A DNA stretch of 64,000 nucleotides from contig CAJNDS010000369.1 of assembly GCA_905221605.1 (NCBI GenBank), forward strand, positions 602,501 through 666,500, written 5' to 3'. The notes below the pieces were generated by a model that had not been told where the DNA came from, searched no databases, and saw only the letters and a program-made list of their open reading frames with translations. The DNA is from Symbiodinium natans (Eukaryota; Sar; Dinophyceae; Suessiales; Symbiodiniaceae). The first letter of the stretch is position 1; the number at the start of each line of letters is the position of its first letter. Of this stretch, positions 33,791 through 45,500 are shown piece after piece. Made by a program: the position numbers and the translations under genes.

Positions 33791-36002
33791 TGTCAGGGTT
33801 GGAGGGAGTATGCTTTTCGTTTCGATGGCCTGGTTTGTAGTGCAGTAGATATTTTCTTTGGCTTCGGATCGCTTATCAATCATCCTAAGTCAGGAATGGT
33901 TCCGGTACCCTTTTCTTCTTCCTAGGTCTAAACTCTAGACTACCAGACACCCAACACCCAAAACCCTCTAAGAGCCTTAAAATCCCAACCAAGGTCGCCC
34001 TGCTGCCGAAACTGGTGTGGGCGAGCCTAGCGCTGTTAACCCTGGTGGTTGCCGACGCCTCAGCCTTGAGTATAGGGTTTTAAGGGGGTGAGGGCTTTGA
34101 ATAAGAATGGGGTGCCTGAGTCGACCCAAGAAAGGCTCGGGAGTTTCCATGCACTTTTGGGGGCGTATATGGCTCTAGGATGACTTTGGTGCTTCTTGAG
34201 CGTCGAGGGGCTGGGTTTGTACAACACCTTCAGGGGTGGTGGTGGGCCCAGGCGTTCGCAGAGCTTCTTGAGCTTGGGGCTTGCCAAAAACCAGGTGCAG
34301 AGGCATATGGAGGACCTCTCGGTTTTTAAAGTCCGTTGTAGCGTTGCTCCTTATCATGCGAGGCTGCTTTATTACCGTAAGCACCCCAAGAGAGATCGAA
34401 GCCCCAAGCCCATGGGGTCCAATGCCATCCCTGCCAAGCTCTCGCTCTCAGGTCGCAGCTGTGGTGGTTCACTTTGCGCCCGAGGCCATTGATTGGAGTG
34501 TTTGGGGAGGTTCTGGGTTTGAGGTCTGAGGGCGCGTAGGGAGGCACTTAGGGTTAAGGAGGTTACCCTATAGACCCGAAATCCTCAGGGTGCATAGGTC
34601 TTTTGAGAGATGTGTTCAGAAGCCCTGTCAGCCGTCGACGGCCTTAAGCCTTGGATCCTTGCACCCTGTCAACCCTACAGCCGTGAAGAGCTTGCCTTTG
34701 AGGAGGAGGAGCTGCTGATCGAGGCAGAGGAAGCTGCTGAGTCTGAGTGCCCATTGGCCACAGGCCTGGGCCCTGAAACTCGAAACCCTTGTAGAAAGGT
34801 GTGGATGTCAGGATGCTGAACCCAGAGCTCTGAAACCCAAACCCTAAAACTCTGAGCCCGAAACCCTAAACGCGAAACCGCGAAACCCTCTGGTGCTTCA
34901 TACGAGGCGTCAGGCTGTAGTTGGTCCACAACATCAGCGGCAAAGTTGTCGTCACTGGAACGATGCGAAACGATAGTCTTTGCGTGCCCAGCCCCTCGCA
35001 ACTCCACACCTTTAGCCCGACACTAAATCCTTATACCCTACAAAACCCCGAGCACTTCGAAAGGCACAAACAGGGAGGATTGATGGGCTACCGGATTCCC
35101 CAATTCCAATTCCCCAACAAGAAGCCCCTAAACCCTTAAGTACTTAAGCCCTTAAACCCTATAAACCCCAACCCTTAAAGCCTAAAAAACTCAACCCCTA
35201 AGCCCAAGAGGAAGCCGGCACTTAAATGACAAGGAGACTGGGAGCCCTGGACCCCCTGCTCCGCCACCTGCGCCGGGGTCCAGCGCCGATTCCGGACAAG
35301 CTGGCGCTGCTTTGAGGCCGGCGCGGGGGCGGGGGAGGGGGGGGGGGGGGTGTGGAGGTTTGTTAGGGTTTACATAGGATTTAGGGTCTAGAGGGTGTAG
35401 GGCTTTGGTTTTCGGAATCTGCTTGGGGGGGCTTCTATAACGACTGCAAAAAAACGGCTGCAGCAATTTTTGAACCCGGTTTTTTTCGGATGCAGCCAGT
35501 GGGTCCATGACAAGTGCTGGGAAGTGGGGATCCTCACACCCGTGAAGAATTCATTCATGCAGTTGCCCGCCAATCCGAAAACAGTTTTTTGAGGCGGCTA
35601 GTCAAGCATTGCAGAGTGCCCACTTCCCCGAACGAGGTGGTGGAGAACAAGTCCGTGCAGAGGCCCTGCAACGAAGAGGTGGGAAGGAGGGCGGACCCGG
35701 AGTGACACGCATAGGGGCGCAATTATCAAGACGTGACCTCGTCCCCTCCCAGCAAAAGCCCCACGTGACCCCCCTTATGCTTTCTTTTTCATAGAAAATT
35801 CCAGAAGGAACCCATTGGCCCCAGAACAGGTCATTTGCGCGGCGGAAGCCTGCAAGCTGGGTGCCTGGGGAGCCTGGAAAGGCGGCACAGTGCCAGGGGG
35901 GGGATTTAGGGACTGAGAGGGTGAGCTGTCTGCATATCGGGCTGTCAGCTGGCATTTTTGAGTTTTCTGGGCAATCCTTGCAGCTCTGCTTTGCCATCAG
36001 CC

Positions 36003-38306
36003 ATGGCGCGCTCTCTTTCATGGCTCGTTCTGGCAATCCCGCTGTCGTTGTTTGTGCTACCTTTGGGTGTGGGCATATCCTTTACTGCAAGCCGGGAGCG
36101 GAGCAGAGGCCTACGCAGGGCGCATGCCGCCCTCAATTCGGAGCCACAGCAGCCTGCTCCCCAAAGGCAGACCGCAAAGGTGCGAGAGCTGCAATTCCGT
36201 TGGAAGAGCCGGGCTGGCTGGCTCCGAGCCTTGCAAATCCTTGGTCGGTTCGAGGCGGGCAGGTATGATGTTAGTCGCATGAGCTGGAGTTGGTGGCAGG
36301 ACCAGGTCGACAACAAACAATCCAGAGTTGACGTGACATGCCAAGAATGTGGCCATCGCTCACGTGGCACGACACTAAGCCACTTGCAATCCGGAAATGC
36401 GCCTGGGTGCTTTTGCAACAGGGCCGTTCTCTGGTCCAGCCGCGAAGGTCATGCACGTTGCTTGGAGATATTACGCGATCGCTATGCTGATCAATACGAT
36501 GCCAGCCGCATGGATTGGTCCTGGTGGAAGGCACACGTGAAGGATGCAGTCTCTAAATTGGACGTGACGTGCCAGGAATGTGGCCATCGCTCCCGGGGCA
36601 CGACGTTGAGCAGCCTGCAATCCGGCAATGCGCCCGGGTGTTTTTGCAACGGGGCCGTTCCCTGGTCTAGCCGCGAAGGTCATGCTCGTTGCTTGGAGAT
36701 ATTACGCGATCGCTATGCTGATCAATACGATGCCAGCCGCATGGATTGGTCCTGGTGGAAGGCACACGTGAAGGATGCAGTCTCTAAATTGGACGTGACG
36801 TGCCAGGAATGTGGCCATCGCTCCCGGGGCACGACGTTGAGCAGCCTGCAATCCGGCAATGCGCCCGGGTGTTTTTGCAACGGGGCCGTTCCCTGGTCTA
36901 GCCGCGAAGGTCATGCTCGTTGCTTGCAGATATTACGCGATCGCTATGCTGATCAATACGATGCCAGCCGCATGGATTGGTCCTGGTGGAAGGCACACGT
37001 GAAGGATGCAGTCTCTAAATTGGACGTGACGTGCCAGGAATGTGGCCATCGCTCCCGGGGCACGACGTTGAGCAGCCTGCAATCCGGCAATGCGCCCGGG
37101 TGTTTTTGCAACGGGGCCATTCCCTGGTCTAGCCGCGAAGGTCATGCTCGTTTCCTGGAGATATTGCGCGATCGCTATGCTGATCAACACGATGCCAGCC
37201 GCATGGATTGGTCCTGGTGGAAGGCACACGTGAAGGATGCAGTCTCTAAATTGGACGTGACGTGCCAGGAATGTGGCCATCGCTCACGCGGCACGTCGCT
37301 GGGCAACTTGCAATCCGGCAATGCGCCTGGGTGCTTTTGCAACGGGGCCGTTCCCTGGTCCAGCCGCGAAGGTCATGCTCGTTTCCTGGAGATATTACGC
37401 GATCGCTATGCTGATCAATACGATGCCAGCCGCATGGATTGGTCCTGGTGGAAGGCACACGTGAAGGATGCAGTCTCTAAATTGGACGTGACGTGCCAGG
37501 AATGTGGCCATCGCTCACGCGGCACGTCGCTGGGCAACTTGCAATCCGGCAATGCGCCTGGGTGCTTTTGCAACGGGGCCGTTCCCTGGTCCAGCCGCGA
37601 AGGTCATGCTCGTTTCCTGGAGATATTACGCGATCGCTATGCTGATCAATACGATGCCAGCCGCATGGATTGGTCCTGGTGGAAGGCACACATAAAGAAT
37701 AGGTGTTCTAAATTGGATGTGACGTGCCAAGCATGTGGCCATCGCTCCCGGGGCACCGCGTTGAGCAGCCTGCAATCCGGCAATGCGCCCGGGTGTTTGT
37801 GCACAAAGAAAACAGAATCGAAGTTGAGGCAGTGGTTAGCTGCAAGCTTCCTGAATTTGACAGTCGCCACACAGGTAACAGGCTGCACGAGTCCAAGAAC
37901 TGGTCGCGTGCTGCCCTTCGATTTTGGCTTGTATAAGGAAGCCGTTCTCATAGAGCTGGATGGTGACATTGGACACTTTGGCCGGGGATGGGGCGGAAGT
38001 GCCAACGATGGTGGAGTACCCCAAAGAGACTTTTTGAAAGAGCAATGGGCAATGCAGGAGGGCAAAGTTGTAATACGCCTTCTGCAAGCAGATGTTTATG
38101 GTGATCGTAGGAAGTGGCAGGACTTCCTAACATCTGCGATCCAGCATGCAATTCGTACTCCAGGCCCATGCGTTTTGACACAGGATGTGGAGCAGTACAA
38201 GGCTGGTATCTACCAGAACCTGCGTAGTGGCATGGACTGCGAGACGGGCTACTTCCAGCCAAGCCGCACCCCATACCTAGTGTACAGATCTCAAGAGCAG
38301 GACTAG
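36003..38306 (+). CDS. Secreted or targeted nuclease-like protein: seven zinc-finger repeats plus PDDEXK/VSR-like C-terminus
   Basis: The protein has 767 aa, counted from the ATG at 36003; an upstream TTG is less likely because it precedes the hydrophobic segment. Residues about 5-25 (LSWLVLAIPLSLFVLPLG) form a signal-peptide-like helix followed by an Arg/Ser-rich stretch. Residues about 65-600 hold seven 77-residue repeats. Each contains YDASRMDWSWWKAH and a finger VTCQECGHRSRGT..L..GNAPGCFC with CxxC and CxC pairs. The last 165 residues contain LPFDFGLY (D640), IELDGDIGH (E651, D653, H658) and a later Lys and VVIRLLQADVY. This order matches PDDEXK/VSR-like endonucleases that follow YDYS-type zinc fingers in giant viruses. 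Nuclease activity and viral origin are inferences. No introns are seen. Confidence 0.7.
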   Translation: MARSLSWLVLAIPLSLFVLPLGVGISFTASRERSRGLRRAHAALNSEPQQPAPQRQTAKVRELQFRWKSRAGWLRALQILGRFEAGRYDVSRMSWSWWQDQVDNKQSRVDVTCQECGHRSRGTTLSHLQSGNAPGCFCNRAVLWSSREGHARCLEILRDRYADQYDASRMDWSWWKAHVKDAVSKLDVTCQECGHRSRGTTLSSLQSGNAPGCFCNGAVPWSSREGHARCLEILRDRYADQYDASRMDWSWWKAHVKDAVSKLDVTCQECGHRSRGTTLSSLQSGNAPGCFCNGAVPWSSREGHARCLQILRDRYADQYDASRMDWSWWKAHVKDAVSKLDVTCQECGHRSRGTTLSSLQSGNAPGCFCNGAIPWSSREGHARFLEILRDRYADQHDASRMDWSWWKAHVKDAVSKLDVTCQECGHRSRGTSLGNLQSGNAPGCFCNGAVPWSSREGHARFLEILRDRYADQYDASRMDWSWWKAHVKDAVSKLDVTCQECGHRSRGTSLGNLQSGNAPGCFCNGAVPWSSREGHARFLEILRDRYADQYDASRMDWSWWKAHIKNRCSKLDVTCQACGHRSRGTALSSLQSGNAPGCLCTKKTESKLRQWLAASFLNLTVATQVTGCTSPRTGRVLPFDFGLYKEAVLIELDGDIGHFGRGWGGSANDGGVPQRDFLKEQWAMQEGKVVIRLLQADVYGDRRKWQDFLTSAIQHAIRTPGPCVLTQDVEQYKAGIYQNLRSGMDCETGYFQPSRTPYLVYRSQEQD
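36190..37803 (+). repeat. Seven coding tandem repeats, period 231 bp
   Basis: The segment encoding DVTCQ recurs at about 36327, 36558, 36789, 37020, 37251, 37482 and 37713, exactly 231 bp apart. Copies 2-4 and 5-6 are nearly identical at nucleotide level. Copy 1 and the last copy are more diverged, which points to recent internal expansion or gene conversion. Confidence 0.92.
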
Positions 38307-39575
38307 CAAGTCCGGTGACCTTGAGCTGCTGTACAGAAACCATGGGGAATGTGTGGACCATCCCAGTCCTTCCTAGGCAGAACATCATCTTGGAGACCTG
38401 TGCTGACTGCGTTTGCGCAGCTCTTCATCACTCACCGAGTTGACGTCATGGACCTTTCGAGTGTGTCCTACCCGAAATCAGCTCCTCAATCCAGAGGTCC
38501 TAAGCTCCAGATGCCCTTAGGGTCCCGGTCCCAGATCCCAGACCCAAACCCATGTAACCCCACCGCATGTTGAACACACTTCGTATTTTCACAGCAATAC
38601 TGTGGCAATACTGCACTTTTACACCTTCCCCCCCCCCGCCTCCGCCATGAATCTGGGAAAGGCATATACATTTTTTCATATATATGTATATGTATATCTA
38701 TCTATTTCTGTAAACGTATGTATCTTCGTAATGGTGTACATCCAGGCTGTGGTTCCGAAATGCCCTGTGGATCCGGCGCCAGCTCCTCGCGCTTCCGGCA
38801 CATGCTGCGGCCGCCAGGACCGGCGTAAGGGAGGCAGGGTTTAGGGTTTAGGGTTCAGACCAGTGGCAAAAAATAAAAAAAGGGTTTAGGGTTCAGGGTT
38901 TAGGGTTTATAAGGGTTTGTCGCGTTTACAGGGTAATAGAGGGTTTGCAGGGGTTACCGGGGTTATAGGGGTGACTGAATAGGGTTTATCGGGTTTCTTG
39001 GTCTTGTAGGGTTGAAAGGGCTTGCAGGGCAGGGGTTATTGGGCTCATACGGACTCTTATAGCGCTTATTTGGTTTACAGGGTTTTCGAGTTTGTAAGAC
39101 TTATAGGGCTTAACAGTGCTTGCAGAACATAAGGGTTTGTATTTGTGGGCTTTCTTTCTCTGATGCCATGTGAGCATTGCGGTCATTCAGGCCTGGCAGT
39201 CTCTGAGAGCCTATGAGACAGAGCGAGGGCTATGCAACGTTCACAGCATGTAATATTGAGTGATAGGTTTTTTTTTCAGGTCAGCGACATGGGCACCCTG
39301 CAAAAAAAAAACGGTTATCGAAACTACAGAGGGTTTGTCTCTAGGGCTTATTGGTATGGGGTGGCAGGGTTGAGGAGTTTGCAAACCTAAACACTTAGGC
39401 CGTTACGTGGTCCCTTCGTGTGTGCCCTTACATGGGGACCCCATATATACCCCTTACATACCCTCAGGAAACCCAAGGGCCCATGCTTCAGAACCCTTCA
39501 AAGAAAGTAGGGGACCCTATTCAGGGACCTTAAGGGACCATGAAACTAGCCTTAGATACATTCCCATCTTCCCAG
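38307..39575. other. Intergenic or upstream part of the TSP1 gene
   Basis: Mostly degenerate TTTAGGG/TATAGGG-like DNA (38838-39130), A-runs, and one GC-rich island at about 38749-38830 that could be an exon but shows no family motif. Earlier exons of the TSP1 gene are expected upstream of 39576 and were not identified. Confidence 0.45.
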
Positions 39576-42500
39576 GACCTTTAGCGGGAGACTGCCCCTC
39601 CCTGGTGGAGCGGCGGTCGTGCGCGCGTTCGCGTCCTTGTCCGGTGGAGTGCCGGGAGGTGCAGTGGATGCACCAGAAAGGCGGTTGAGGGTATGATTGC
39701 CTTGAGAACCGAACAGCCTACTCCTTACAGAAGATCCATAGGCACCTCACGTAGAAGAGGGCTTTTCGGTTCTGAAGCTCGAGTTAGAGTTAGGGACGAA
39801 GGATTCGGGGTCGCAAGTGCTGGCGGTTTTGGATTTTCGTTCAGGCGTTGTAGGGTTCTGGGAGGGTGCACATGCAGCTTGGCGTTGGATTGCCAGCTTG
39901 TCAAAAACACTCTCCGCGTGTTGCAGGTGCTGGGGAGTTGGGACGACTGGTCAAGCTGCTCGGCCACTTGGCTGATTGGGGCATATTGGGGCTCCTAGCG
40001 CATCTTCTTGGTCTTATTGGGGCTCCAACTGCGACCCTCGTTACCTACAGGTTTATACAGTTATACCTGCTATTTAAGGGCAGTTACTTCTAAACTGTAA
40101 TTAGGTTAAATAGAGTCCCAGGCAAAGCTCAGCCTACATAGGCTTTTGCTACGTACCCTGATGCAGGCCATGTGTGACGTCGGCGAGCGCTGGCGGACTC
40201 GCCACGCTGCGGCGAAGTCACGGTCCTTCCTTCAGGAGGAGTGCCGCTCACAGGGCCAGGACCTGCCGCGGGGTTTAGAGTTTAGGGTTTATAGGGTTTA
40301 GGGTTTCGGGTTTAGGGTTAAGAGCAACAAGTAGCCACAGCTGCTCTCTCCGAATGTACCGGGTACAGGGAGTTAGGAATAGGGACGCCCCAAGTGTTAT
40401 CTCCGTCCCGCTGATAGCTCATTCATTTTCACCCCTAGGGGGGAGTATACATTTTCCAATTTCCAAAATATTTTTCGTCATTTTTGACATCATACCCTCG
40501 CACGTTTTCCATCAAAAAAATTACTAAAATTTACAAAAAATATTATATAAAATTTAAAAAATCAATTTTTCAATCAACCTAATAAATTCAATTTTATTTT
40601 TTGTAAATTTTAGGTCACTTTTCAAGCAGTCAAAAAATTCAAAAATTCATAAATTTTCATAAATTTATGATATAAAATTCATAAAATTTTATCATAAATT
40701 TTATCATAAATTTTCATAAAATTTATTCAAAAGTTTTTGAACAAAATTTTATCATAAATTTTAATACAAAAATTTTTGTAATATTTTTTGTGATAATTTT
40801 TGTGATAAATTTACATTTTATTTTGTAAATAATTTTTGACATCATCGTCTTCAACTTCATTTAAGTTAATATTTATATTTTTCAGATCTTCAAGTTCTTT
40901 TAATATTACATTGTTTTTATGTGTAACTGATTTCTCATGTTGTGATTTTTTGTAATGTTTTACATCATAATTACAAAATGGACAATGATAAATTATTTTC
41001 ATATATTCTTGTCTATGTGCTTTCACTTTTTCCTTATTATCCTCTTGATATTTTTTATGTCGTTCTTTTTCCTGTTCCTTATGACTGTCCCTATATTGCT
41101 TTTGTTTTAACTTACATAAATCTGGGTTTTCTTCATAATCTTTTCTACTTTTTTCACGACATCGTCTCCTACAATCATCGCATAGTTTGAAGTTTTCTGA
41201 AAATTCCCACCATTCACGCATTCTCTGACAACCTCTACAATATCTTGAACTCACCATGGTTATAGATATATGTTATTATCCCTTTAGGCATATACCATAT
41301 ATCATAAACTTTTTAAAACTTTTATATATGTTTATCTTCATTTCTTTAAATATGTATCATATATCACATGTTATGAATGATTATTTTCATACAATTCAAT
41401 TAGTTCTTTTTGTAGTTCAATTTGTTTTTCTAAATACTTCATTTCTTTATCTAAATGTTCCTGTTCTTCTTTTTCTATAACGCATTTTTGTTTTATTTCT
41501 ACAATTTTACTTTCCCTACTTTCTTTGATAATTTCTAGTTTTTCTAATTCATGCTTTGCCTGTTTGTAGAGTATTTCAAATAATTCATCTTGAACCGATT
41601 TTTTCATATATATAATACTATATATTTTAGTTTTTAAAACTTTTAAAACTTTTGAAAAATAAATATTTCAATAAAGATTATTTATTTATTGAAATATTTT
41701 TAAGCTTTTTTATTTTTTATATATTTCATTTCTATATAAATCTTTGAGATCTTGTAAGTATTGTTTTTTTCTATCTTTATCACCAGCAGATCTTACCCAA
41801 CTATTATACAGACTTCTATAATTTCTATAAGTTCTAGTATTTATTTTATTTCTGTTGTTTGCTTCTTCAAATATTTCCCTTAATTTTTGAATACCAATTT
41901 TACTTGGAATAATTAATTTTGAACCGGTGGGTTCTTCTTCCTCTTGACTTCTTTCTTTGACGATATTTCCATCTTTTTTCGTGTTTGTTTTTTTATTTAA
42001 ACGAGTTCTTGGTGGTTCTGTCTGTGGTGTTCTATCCTTAAATATTTCACTAAATAATGCCTTGACATCGCGCGCATTGTCAGTGGTGACATTTCTACTA
42101 GTGTTAATTTCAGTAAATATTCTCTTTAATCTATCTTCGTCAGTTTGTGACAAATTGTTTCGTAGTTTTGCTATTCTGAATAATACCACTACTGTATTGA
42201 AATTAATTTTTTGAGGATCTATACTTGAATAATCATTCAAATTTAATTTTGCTAGTGTTTTTGCCATAAATTTATCGGTAATTTCGTTATGTTCTGCTCC
42301 CCATACTGGGAAAATATTTTGTTCATCTACTTGTCTCATTAAATTTCTGATTTCTTGGTTTTCTTCTTGTTGTGGGGGTGGTGCATTTCCGCTTGAACTT
42401 GACGATCCGCCTTGTTGAAAATTAGGTCGTGGTGGTTCTGGCGATGTTTTCGGTGATGGTCTGGGTCTTGATTTTCCTCTCGGTTCTGTTGGTCGCTGTG

Positions 42501-45500
42501 GTATTGGCTGTGGTGTTGCTGGCAACGCCGGTAATTCCGATACTGTGGGTTGACTGGATGATGCAATCGGTAAAGGTTGTTGAGTTGCTCCTACATTAGG
42601 TTGATGGGGTCGTAAAATTATTGAAGGTTGTAAATATTGCATATTTGGAATTGGCATTGGATCGTATGTTGTAAATTGCCCCGCTCTAGGATCTCCTGTA
42701 AAATCTAATAATGGTCTCGGTGGTGGGTTTATTCTATTCATTATTGTCTCATTGAAAGCACCGATTGCTTCCTGTGTCATACCTGCTAATAGAGAACTTT
42801 GTAAATCCATACCGGCAACCATGTTACCAGCAACATTACTACCTACTCTTAATGCTCCACTTCCTAAATCTAATGCTCTGCTTCCTAGACTTCTTAAAAT
42901 TCCCGATCCACCTTCCTCCTCTCTTTCTAACTGTTGTTGATGGGCTTGATAAATTGCTTGTTGGTTGCTTTGTTGTGCAGTTGCTATGTTTCCTAATGTT
43001 TCATTTATTTGAAACAATTGTTGCTCGGGTGGTGTGCCAAATTCTTCAACAAAGGACATGTCATCGGGGTCAGTTGCAATATTAAATTGTTCCGGTGTTC
43101 TCGGTTGTTCTGGTTGTGCTCTGTCATGTTCTGTAAATAATGCTCTGTGTGTTAAACCATTATCCGACGCATATTCGCGTAGCATGTGATCCCTAACAAT
43201 TCTTTCAGCAATTTGTTTTTCTTGAACTTTCAATTTATCCAAATGATCCTTGCCATCAAAACGAGTTCCCTTGTTGCTCTGTTTATAAAATACAGCATCC
43301 CTATTCGGAAAGGGTTTTAACGCGTCTTCGTTATCATTAACTAGCTCTAAAATATCTTCATATCTAGATCTTCTGTGAAATTGTATTCCAGCATTTTTAA
43401 CTACCATTCTTTTTTATATATTGTTTTAGAAAATAGATTCACTTAATTCGCTTAATGTATCATACCGTTTTTTAAGATGTTCTAAAGAAGTCTCGGGTAT
43501 TCGTGGATTATGCGTTTCCCCTTTCAATCTTGCCATCTCACTTTCATAATTTGCTTTCATCTGACCCTCTAATAGTCTTCGTTTAAACGCTAGGTTTTTC
43601 TCTTTCGCCTCTCTCGCTTCTAATTGTTTTTTCAAATTCAATAGATAGTCTAGATTTTGTTGACGATATACCAGATCTTCGGATGAATTAACCACAGGAT
43701 TATCTAATGATTTTTTCTTATGTAGTTTTTTATTTTTTTGAAATTTAAACCTATTATATAGAACCATTTGTATATATTATTATTTAGATTTTTTACTTCT
43801 AGTCTGAAACATAGCTTTACACATATTATCTGATTTTTCTTGTCTTCTTCTCATAATTTCGGCGTTCATTGATCTCATTTGTAATTGTAATAATTGCTGT
43901 TGCGTTAAATTTGCATAAGGGTTTGAGGGTTGCTGTTGTATTTGTTGTGGTGGTTTAGCTGGCATTGCTTTAGATAAGGGTTGTTGTTGTTCTTGATATT
44001 GTTGTGGTTCTACTAAATTATTTTCTTGTGGTTCTGGTGCTAATGGTTCAACATTTATTTTTGTTTTTTTTCTAGGTGCATATTTTTTAACTGGTTTATC
44101 AATAATATTACTCGGTTTCTTTTCACACACGCTAGGATGACTATATCGTAAAGTTTTAGTCGTCATAGGTTTTTTGCAGTCTTTACATTCTGTAGGATTT
44201 TTAATAACTTCTGTAATTTTTACTCGTTTTTGTTCTTCTTCAACAGGTTCAATTTTTTCAATTTCTGTTTCTGGTGGTGCTTCAGTTGCTTCGTTTTCAG
44301 GTTCATCGTTAGCTACAACATTTTCTGAATTTTGTTCTGACATATATAACATTCTATATATTTTCTATTCAAAATTACATAGCATCTGTATTATGGAAGA
44401 GTAAAGAAAAACTTAAATTAACACCGTTAAAATTTATAAGGTTGCCTATTTCATCAGTTATTCTAAATGTTAGTTTTCTTATTGAACGACGCGAGACATT
44501 TACATAATCATAATCCGTGACACCGTAAGGATCATTTATAATACTAGCAAATGAAGCATTCACAGGAATTTTTTTTACTATGGCATTTGAAAATGTCGAT
44601 GGACTATGAAAATTATTATTTGATAATTCAGGACACGAAATATAAATATCTTGATGTGCTAATAAATTTATAAATCCAGAAACCCACGGAACAGTAGAAG
44701 TTGAAAAATCTTGAGGTATAGGTGTGTTTAAAACACTGTTTATACTGTTTAAATTGCTTAGATCAACATTATTTGAAAAAGACCCGACAAAATTTGCAAT
44801 CAAGCTATCAGGAAGAACAATAAAAATAATTTCTGAAAAATTTGATTCAATTGTTATTTTATTTAAAATTGTATTGTATGTAGCAGTGTATGTATTCTGT
44901 CTACCTGTAACATCAAAGAAAAAATTTAATTCTTGTTGTATTGTAGATGCCAGTTCGGGAGGTGTGTAATTTCCTAGCGGTATTTCAATTCTTAAATAAG
45001 TTGTTCCTGTTGGTGTTGCAGGTGCTAATACTCTGTGTTCAAAATATAAATTTCTATTATTTTCGTTTATTGAATACCATGTGTTAGGAATTGCTAACTC
45101 GTGAACTTGCATAATCGTCCCGTCGGGAATTTCAAATGTTTCCCTTAATTCTATTTGAAAGTCGCTGATACCGCGACTATTGGAGGTGCGGTATTTTGAA
45201 TTTACATAAACTTTTTTATATGTTAATGGTCTGATACTCATATTACTATATTTTTAGTTTAGATAATATATATTTCATTTTTTCATTTTTCTCCTGTTCC
45301 TCTCTATGAGTTTTTCATTTAGTTTAGGATTTTGTTTGTATCGTTGTTCCACAAATTTTTGATGATAAGGAGTGTTTATATGCTTTATTCTATCCATAAA
45401 TGTTTTTTCAACATATGTTTGTCCACATGTTCCACATATAATTTTCTTACCTGCTTTTTCTAATTTCTTTTTTTTTTTTTCTTGTTTCTTTTCCGTCATA

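Larger units (their letters stand above)
31531..36002. other. Intergenic DNA with a possible intron-rich membrane-protein gene
   Basis: Between 31531 and 33160 I see only repeats, one family C introner and short frames. From 33162 several islands could be exons of one gene: 33162-33292 (ATG start, TSESTELESEPLLGAATQLG, an acidic dileucine-like tail motif), 33593-33681 (DAWKSALPTFTAADLWAKV), about 33993-34066 (VALLPKLVWASLALLTLVVA, membrane-like) and 34451-34510 (VAAVVVHFAPEAIDWSVW). The order is plausible for a transporter, but the borders and family are unknown. Another island at about 34681-34767 is Glu-rich. The island at about 35479-35590 reads CSQWVHDKCWEVG, like part of a PHD/RING finger. 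Confidence 0.4.

Noticed and set aside
36270-37700. Antisense open frames repeated every 231 bp
   Set aside because: They are shadows of the coding tandem repeat on the opposite strand.
36003-38306. CRISPR-like array in the regularly spaced repeats
   Set aside because: The 231-bp repeats are contiguous, translate in one frame to zinc fingers and have no spacers or cas genes.
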